Part shown: positions 58,501 to 64,000 of the stretch, piece by piece
How the letters are laid out: every line of letters starts with the position of its first letter
How positions within the stretch are numbered: the stretch's first letter is position 1
Assembly (NCBI RefSeq): GCF_032854445.1
Contig: NC_088302.1
Location: 31,217,979-31,281,978, forward strand
From: Liolophura sinensis
Lineage: Eukaryota; Mollusca; Polyplacophora; Chitonida; Chitonidae
Length of the DNA: 64,000 nucleotides
Reading direction: 5' to 3'
The notes under the pieces: model-generated
Told to the model about the DNA's origin: nothing
Database searches by the model: none
The model's input: the letters and a program-made list of their open reading frames with translations, nothing else
Program-made: the position numbers and the translations under genes

Positions 58501-61480
58501 GGAGTAAAAAAAGTAAATAAATGAACAATGAATGTCAAAAACAAGAAGGCTTTGTGATAGTTCAATTGTGCGTGAAATGCTACGCACCTTTTTGTCCAGC
58601 TTGGTAGGGCTGGGCTCCCTGACAGGACTGGAGGATCGGGAGTTAGACCTGGACGGTGGTTTAGGGGTAGGGCTCTTGATCTTGGGCTGTGAGTTAACCC
58701 GTCGTAATGTCACCTGCAGAGCCTCTGACTGCTCCCTGTAGAAGTTTCTCTCCTCCTCTAAGGCTCGAATAAAGGAGTCCAGTTTGCTGAGAGATTTTGA
58801 CCTCTTTTTTGTGGTTGTCGGGCCATTTTTGTGTTTCAGTCTCTCTATCTCTAGCACCAGGTCTTTCTCTGTAATAAACCATTACAAAGTAAATTATATT
58901 TCTCTGTGATCTCAGTTTTTGACAAATATTTAAAACAGAGAAACATTCTTATTAAATCTGCACATTAGAGACTTTAACCCAGATCTGCCCCAAGACCACA
59001 ACAGACCTAAGTCAGTCATACCATGTAGTATTATTCCATTTGAACTTAAACACTAATTTGTAATTATGTTAAGAAAGCCCAAAGTATTAAACCGCAGTAT
59101 TATAACAGCAAAAATTCCCCAGGTAAATCACAATGTTAAGGCTGTAAATTGTTTTAAAGTTAAGATTAAGGCAGACTTAAGCTTAAGACAACTTTGTGAT
59201 TCTGGGGCCAGTGATTATGAATGAGCTTCTCAATTGCTTTTCTTCACAAATAAATTTGTTACTTTTAATTAAGTTACTAAAAAAAAAAAGAGATGGGGTT
59301 CCCTAACACACTGACCATTGGCTGTGAGTTTGTTGACTCTCTGAGTGAGTCGCCGTTTGTCGATCTGGATCTTATCCAGCAGGTCCTCTAGACGAATCAC
59401 ATCGGCTGTTTTGCTCTGGACTTCATTGCGTAACTCCAGGTTCTCTGCCTTCAGACGTTTATTCTCCTATGGAAAACAAGACACACATCCTCAATATGGT
59501 ATTTTATAGGAGTATAAAATTTAACTTCATTTGACCTCGATCTAAGACTGCTAGCTAGAAATCAAAAGAGGCAAAGTACTAGGGTACATAACTCAAATAA
59601 GCGGCTGGGTGGCAGTTTCTACTGCTTATCTATTAAAAATGTGCCAGACAAAAAAAAAAAAAAAAATGATTGTGGGGTGCAGCACCCTTTCAAAAATCTG
59701 GCTAGGGGTGTGCATTTAACGACAAATACAGGGCTATAATATTTAACTTCATAAAAACAAATAATGGTATTTACAGTTAATTCAAGATAGGTATTTACAA
59801 AATAGTAGACATGCATGAAGTGAGAGATGTCAGATTGTAAGACAACTAAACTCAAAATACAATATCAGAGATGGATTTTAACCTAGACAAAATGCTGTCT
59901 CCCAATATACAAACTCAAGGTGTATACCACTTGCTTTGATGTACATTTGTTCTTAAAAAAATCACATTCTGACACAATCAATATAGAGGAAAATAATACT
60001 ACCTGCAACATGAATTTTTTATAATACAGACTGTCCACCCAACATTTTCTAAGATAGCTAGAGCTAATAATGTATGATATAATAACACATATAATATAGC
60101 CTTGAATGCGCATGTATACCATTCCCAACATGTAAACTACCTTTATGTGTTATGTCCAACAAAAAAGTACTTGTTAGTTTATGCAGTTTAAAATCTGAAA
60201 CTCTGAAAAACCCTAAGATTTCCCAGTAGCTTACAGCTTTCATTTGAGAAGTCTCCAGATCCAGCCCTTCCAGCTCATAGCGAGATTTCTCCAGCTCCAC
60301 CTGTGTCACACAAAAAAATACAACCATGGATTTTCATGAATAAACACAGCCTTCATATAAAATACAACCTAGGAAATTCATGAATAATAAAAAAAGTTAT
60401 ATTTTCAAGCTTTCTGCTTTGATTTTTCAGTAATGCATTTCTTACACTTCATTCCCATGCCCAGGGGAAAACAATGTATGGTAGGGAAAAGTATAAGCCT
60501 TTCATCTGGTATACTATACAACCCATAATAAAGGAGTACAAACAAATACCCTGAGGATTGTGGGAAAACTGCATATACTGCAATCATAAAAAAAAAAAAA
60601 AATCATAAAAATTAGCCACTAAATGTATTTCATTTGTCATTTGGGAAGTGCTAATTTTTAACTGGATATGAGTATTTGATGACATGCAAACTCTGCCAGG
60701 AATTTCACCATCTTGAATCCTGAAAAATGTAACTGGTATGTGACATCACTATTCAGTCAATGTCATAATGTCATACACATATGTATAAATTAATGGAGCC
60801 ATAGGTTGCATCAGATTACAAACCTTGGCTTCACTGAGTTCATTATCAGCTGCCTTCACCACAAACTCCTTGTCAGACTGAAGCCTCTTGGCCATGCGGT
60901 CCACATCGGACAGTTCCAGCTCAAGATCCGTGATACGCGCCTGGTAACGCCGCGCTTTGCTCTCAGACTCCTCCTGGGCTAGCGTGGACTCCTTCATCTT
61001 CATCTCCAGCTCTCGAGACTTTTGCTGCAGGTAATCAACCTATGTAACCATGGCAGAGAAGAAACATAGCAGTATAAATACTCTATGATATACCAGTAAT
61101 CACTTGCAAAATGAATTCAAAACTATTACTCTAAAATCACAGCAGTATGGGAATCAGGTTTATGCTAAGTCACCCGGCTTTACCAGGTACCGTCATCTGA
61201 TATTAGCTCTCTTTACTTCAGTTTGAGAAACTCGGGGTGCTGTATACTAAAAGAAGGCCTAATGCTGCATGCTTCATCAAGATGACCAATTCTAAACCTA
61301 CCACATCATCATCTTGCTGACTCATGACTTTGTTCCCTGACTCTTAATTACCTGTATATTGAGGTGAGAGATCATTCTCTCGTTGGCTCGGTTTCGTGAC
61401 TCTAGAGCCACCACATCTGAGGGTCTGCCTCCGTCCAGCATTCTGCTTAGTCGGTCTATCTCAGCATCCCTTGCCTCAAC
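45545..61480 (-). CDS. CEP135: CEP135 (Bld10-type) centriole assembly protein, C-terminal 1016 residues
   Basis: Minus-strand gene, 21 exons in the window: 61352-61480, 60824-61039, 60235-60300, 59316-59466, 58588-58868, 58081-58206, 57594-57689, 55475-55537, 54911-55084, 54445-54522, 53654-53805, 53085-53355, 51918-51973, 51490-51658, 50808-50918, 49739-49924, 49390-49599, 47988-48190, 47144-47248, 46469-46561, 45545-45659. All have GT-AG ends, phases agree and the total is 3051 nt (1017 codons with TGA). The protein is almost all coiled coil. Blocks remembered from vertebrate CEP135/TSGA10 include D-G-G-R-P-S-D-V, S-R-N-R-x-N-E-R, D-K-F-E-R-H-M-A-E-I-Q-A-N-V-K-V-L and E-R-D-S-L-R-E-R-L-K. 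CEP135 supports cartwheel and centriole assembly. The N-terminal 200-250 residues are not in view. The first block favours CEP135 over TSGA10. Confidence 0.95.
46988..47024. repeat. A-rich tract in a CEP135 intron
   Basis: A runs with sparse C. A similar, longer tract lies at 47560-47620 and another at 47368-47402. Confidence 0.8.
47144..49924 (-). CDS. CEP135: CEP135 exons 49739-49924, 49390-49599, 47988-48190, 47144-47248
   Basis: They include L-E-D-L-L-A-N-T-R-E-K-E-F-Q-S-Q-L-S, which parallels the conserved L-E-A-L-L-V-A-N-R-D-K-E-Y-Q-S-Q block of TSGA10, and R-R-Q-L-T-N-E-R-Y-E-K before the tail. The last two junctions are phase 2. Confidence 0.92.
48895..49235. repeat. Minisatellite, unit about 42 bp, eight copies, in a CEP135 intron
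   Basis: Units contain TTTTTGACATCTTATCTTTC, AACATGGGCTTGGTGGACAG and small deletions. Divergence rises towards the right end. Confidence 0.88.
50808..53805 (-). CDS. CEP135: CEP135 exons 53654-53805, 53085-53355, 51918-51973, 51490-51658, 50808-50918
   Basis: Continuous coiled coil joined in phases 2, 0, 2, 0 and 0. The first donor splits a Lys codon (AA|A), confirmed by the open frame L-L-A-E-E-A-E-R-R-L-E-E-C-Q in the next exon. Two main-family SINEs, at 51.3 and 52.3 kb, lie in its introns. Confidence 0.9.
51307..51456 (-). mobile_element. Main-family SINE, 5'-truncated, in a CEP135 intron
   Basis: Diverged minus-strand copy (same sense as CEP135) ending about 35 bp below exon 51490-51658, so it lies just inside the donor side of that intron. 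Confidence 0.82.
52289..52533 (-). mobile_element. Main-family SINE with 14-bp TSD in a CEP135 intron
   Basis: A young copy flanked by CATCTCACAGATGA at 52275-52288 and 52534-52547. It lacks about 20 bp between the A box and the following head block. Confidence 0.95.
52853..52948 (+). mobile_element. Diverged main-family SINE, 3' part
   Basis: CAGTAGCTTGCCACAGGTCC, CTGTCATCGTATAAGTGA and CAACAATCAAATAAG. Old copy, antisense to CEP135. Confidence 0.65.
54445..57689 (-). CDS. CEP135: CEP135 exons 57594-57689, 55475-55537, 54911-55084, 54445-54522
   Basis: The part most shared with TSGA10: L-L-D-K-F-E-R-H-M-A-E, I-Q-A-N-V-K-V-L-A-S-E-R-D, R-S-P-K-S-P-K-S-S-L-A-A-Q-A-V-L-R-R-V and S-T-E-R-D-S-L-R-E-R-L-K. 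All phase 0 (32, 21, 58 and 26 codons). The 2-kb intron between the first two holds a 53-bp minisatellite. Confidence 0.93.
55899..56575. repeat. 53-bp minisatellite, about 12.5 copies, in a CEP135 intron
   Basis: GGCCCATG recurs at 53-bp steps (for example 55947 and 56000). The unit is GGCCCATGTTAAAAACAGGA, then TGTCAAAACTGTGGACTGAC and AGACAGACAGCAT. Copies are very similar. Confidence 0.95.
58081..59466 (-). CDS. CEP135: CEP135 exons 59316-59466, 58588-58868, 58081-58206
   Basis: The middle exon pair contains a duplicated motif, F-I-R-A-L-E-E-E-R-N-F-Y-R-E-Q and M-I-R-V-L-E-E-E-R-D-N-Y-K-R-E. A basic Ser/Pro-rich linker follows each (S-P-T-P-K-P-P-S-R-S-N-S-R-S-S-S-P; R-R-P-A-S-P-V-R-L-T-P). 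The linkers break the coiled coil and carry S/T-P sites, possible phosphorylation targets. Phase 1 joins the first to the second exon. Confidence 0.92.
60235..61480 (-). CDS. CEP135: CEP135 exons 61352-61480, 60824-61039, 60235-60300
   Basis: 43, 72 and 22 codons, all phase 0. They encode V-E-A-R-D-A-E-I-D-R-L-S-R-M-L-D-G-G-R-P, then H-L-N-I-Q joined to V-D-Y-L-Q-Q, and A-A-D-N-E-L-S-E-A-K. This matches the human order I-A-H-L-N-I-Q-V-D-F-L-Q-Q as remembered. The first exon is residue about 235-245 by comparison with human CEP135, so a protein near 1250 residues is expected. Confidence 0.93.
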
Positions 61481-64000
61481 CTGGACACACACAAAATAAC
61501 ATTTATAATTATTATTATACCTCACAGAGTGATTCTTGGTTTCCACTGGTCAAAACACAAAGCAAACAAAGCTGACAAGGTAATATCCCAAGTCCACGGG
61601 GAATTAGCCAACGACCTAGTGCTAATATCCAACGATCACAGGCTTTTATTCTACTGCAGTTACCTCCCTTTGTGTGCCTCTTTGATGTATGCTTGTTTGT
61701 AATATAAACATCCAGACAATGGCTAGTTCTGCTAAGGATGTACAAATTCAGCGATTTAGTTGAGCAAGTACCCTGGTGTTTTTTTTGTATAATTAAACAT
61801 ATACATGAAACGCACACTGGCGTTAAACCATTGATGTGGTTCGCACTTCTCTCGAGCTGACATTTCCTGATATCCCATCCTTCAGTATGCACTATCTGTG
61901 TAATATCCCCTCTAAGAAATCATCTAATTAATAATGAGCCTGCTTACAAAAACCAGACTCATTGCTGCATAAATGAAAAATTTTAGAGTATGATGTTAAA
62001 CTCAAACCAAAAAAAGTAAACAGCCATACCACAAACAGTTTCAAATCAGTTAAATCCAATCTACTCTACTCAATATCTTTTCTCTTCACAGCCTTCAGGT
62101 GCAGGTTTTAATAATAACAAAATTGTTGAACAACACAGATATTGGAATGTTTTCCTAAAATTAAAAAGCATCACACTTTGTATGAAAGAAAAGTAGAGGC
62201 AACTGCAAAAGTAGAGGCAACTGCAAAGAAACTGGCTACCAATTTTTCTTCATACTGGGGCAGAGGTCACTGACCAGTCAAATCCTCACACACAAAAGGT
62301 ATTAAATTTGGGGACAATATTTCAGTTGGGTTCATTCTCAACTGGCCTACTTTTTTAACTTGCCTATTTGCAACTCACCTACCTAGGGGATTATTGAGGG
62401 ATTATTGAGGGATTATTGAGGGATTATTGAGGGATTAACCACCAGCAGCAGGATTTGGCCTGGATATCTATAGTTCACAGCAGAGGGCTAACCCTTTGAC
62501 ACCTAGGTTGAGATGATTTTGGCAGTGAACAATTATCAGTTCCACATGTTCAGTGATGTCAATATTTGATTTATGCTAACAAAATCTAAAAGCATGTATA
62601 CAAATAACGGATGGTACATGTATACTAATTTCAAGGCAAGTCATGGCACAGTAAAGTGCGCAGATCCATTTCAACCCGTCCCAGACAGATGGGCCACAGA
62701 TGGCTACAAATATTGGGTAAATCGGAAAACAGAGGACTGAATGTCTTGGAAATGTACCAAGCTTGCTGGTGATAAGAAGAACAGGATGCATGATCATACT
62801 TCATTAAGTTGTAAAATTTGTCTATCTTCTGAATGTATGCTCGCTGAAAGCATTTCTTAGAAAAAGCATTTCCCTACATAAATGTAATATAATTCCTTTA
62901 CATACAATTTATAATTACTTCCTGTGCATTAAATAAATATTCGATGACAAAATCACATCTGTTTAATATTTTCCTTTAGACGGATGTGTGCCGATATATG
63001 TGCACTTGCTTGTTGTGTGAATGACTCCTGGGTCGTAATGGGCTAGACTCCTGTAGGTTAATCCTAACTTATTCTGAGCCCTATTCGTATTCCACCTACC
63101 AAAATGTGAAGCAGGCGAGTTGCAAAGATACCATCAATATTAACTTGTGTTGGGTTCTAATGTTATAGCTCAGGTTCAGGGGAGTGGTACCTTTGGGCAT
63201 ACAATGGAAAGGAAACAGTCAAGGGAGGTAATAATGTCAAACAAGCATGCACAGGTTTTCTGTTTGTGACAGGGCGAAAGTACAATACCACTATTATAAG
63301 TGAAGTATAACAGGATTAGTGGCAGGAGAATTAAGATCTGACATACACCATATAAACTACCCATGCTACTCAACAATGTAAGTCAGCCAATGACACCTTG
63401 TGCTCAGCTGTCATCCCTACTATGACTGGTTGACAACACAGTGCCTTGGTGAAGACAGAAAGTTTGGAAGCCATGGGGGTCAGTATTTTAAGTCATCACA
63501 GATTGCCACAAAACACACAAGTCCAAACAAGGTTTTTTTCAAGATTACTGTATCTTGCCTAAGTATAAAAAGCAATAAAATAATAAATTTTACTATAAAG
63601 GAAACTAATTTTAAAACTCTATGAACTACTATTAAGTCAAAAAACTTAAAAACTGAATCTCTAAACAAACTATATAATTTCTATCCAGCAGAAACTACAC
63701 TGGACCAAAGAGACTTGATACATAGCTAAGTATACCTTGTGTTTGATCACTACTAGCTGTATAATGGCATGCAGGTAAACAGAGTGCACCTCGGTGAATG
63801 AAACCCAGTGTACATCAATAGTTCACAGAGAGATTCACACAGGTAGCTATAAAAGCAGATTATGGCTTCTATTTTACCAGTTGCATGTACTACATACATG
63901 TAAACTGACTGCTGGGTCATATCATTATGACATCACTGGATTGTGGCCGCACACCATTGTGACATCATGCAACTGTGACATCATCGCTTTGTGGCATACT
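61481..64000. other. CEP135 intron or upstream region, no exon recognised
   Basis: No exon with acceptor, donor and coiled-coil content was found on the minus strand. A 12-bp direct repeat (GATTATTGAGGG, about four copies) lies at 62386-62437. The rest is AT-rich non-coding sequence, so the CEP135 N-terminal exons probably lie beyond 64000. Confidence 0.55.

Noticed and set aside
61515-61892. Frame next to the first CEP135 exon as further CEP135 coding sequence
   Set aside because: Composition is not coiled coil, and no acceptor-donor pair in the right phase links it to 61480.

Overview
The window looks like nuclear DNA of a lophotrochozoan animal, most likely a mollusc. It has long AT-rich introns, GT-AG spliced genes and no operons. 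It carries many copies of a tRNA-headed SINE whose layout (tRNA head, GC-rich core, AAATA tail) resembles the V-SINE/RUDI elements described from molluscs; that family name is inference. No rRNA gene, functional tRNA gene, CRISPR array or virus-like element was recognised.

Layout. (1) <1-5832, minus: gene A, a secreted protein of repeated cysteine-rich EB/EGF-like modules (signal exon, 48 aa, 119 aa, 15 aa, 48 aa, at least 80 aa; runs off the left edge). (2) 5.8-20.1 kb: no convincing gene; SINE copies, several minisatellites and degenerate repeats. (3) 20131-23327, plus: gene B, a shorter paralogue (signal exon, 52 aa, 114 aa, probable short tail). (4) 23.4-29.3 kb: no gene seen. (5) 29340-34606, minus: gene C, a longer paralogue ending in a Trp-rich tail; its signal exon was not found. 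(6) 34.6-45.5 kb: repeats, including a SINE nested in a SINE and a 21-bp minisatellite that starts exactly at a SINE target-site duplication. (7) 45545-61480, minus: 21 exons of a CEP135 (Bld10-type) centriolar coiled-coil gene encoding the C-terminal 1016 residues and the stop; the N-terminal exons lie beyond the right edge or were not found.

Genes A, B and C share one exon grammar. The signal exons of A and B have exactly 64 coding bases. All internal exons are phase 1-1, with a 48-52 residue seven-Cys module, then a 111-119 residue double six-Cys module containing an F/Y-A-L/M-L/F/Y-G-E-A/P-C hinge, and in A and C a 45-nt linker exon. This marks a local paralogous family built by duplication and exon shuffling. 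CEP135 is unrelated to it and is ordinary core centriole biology.
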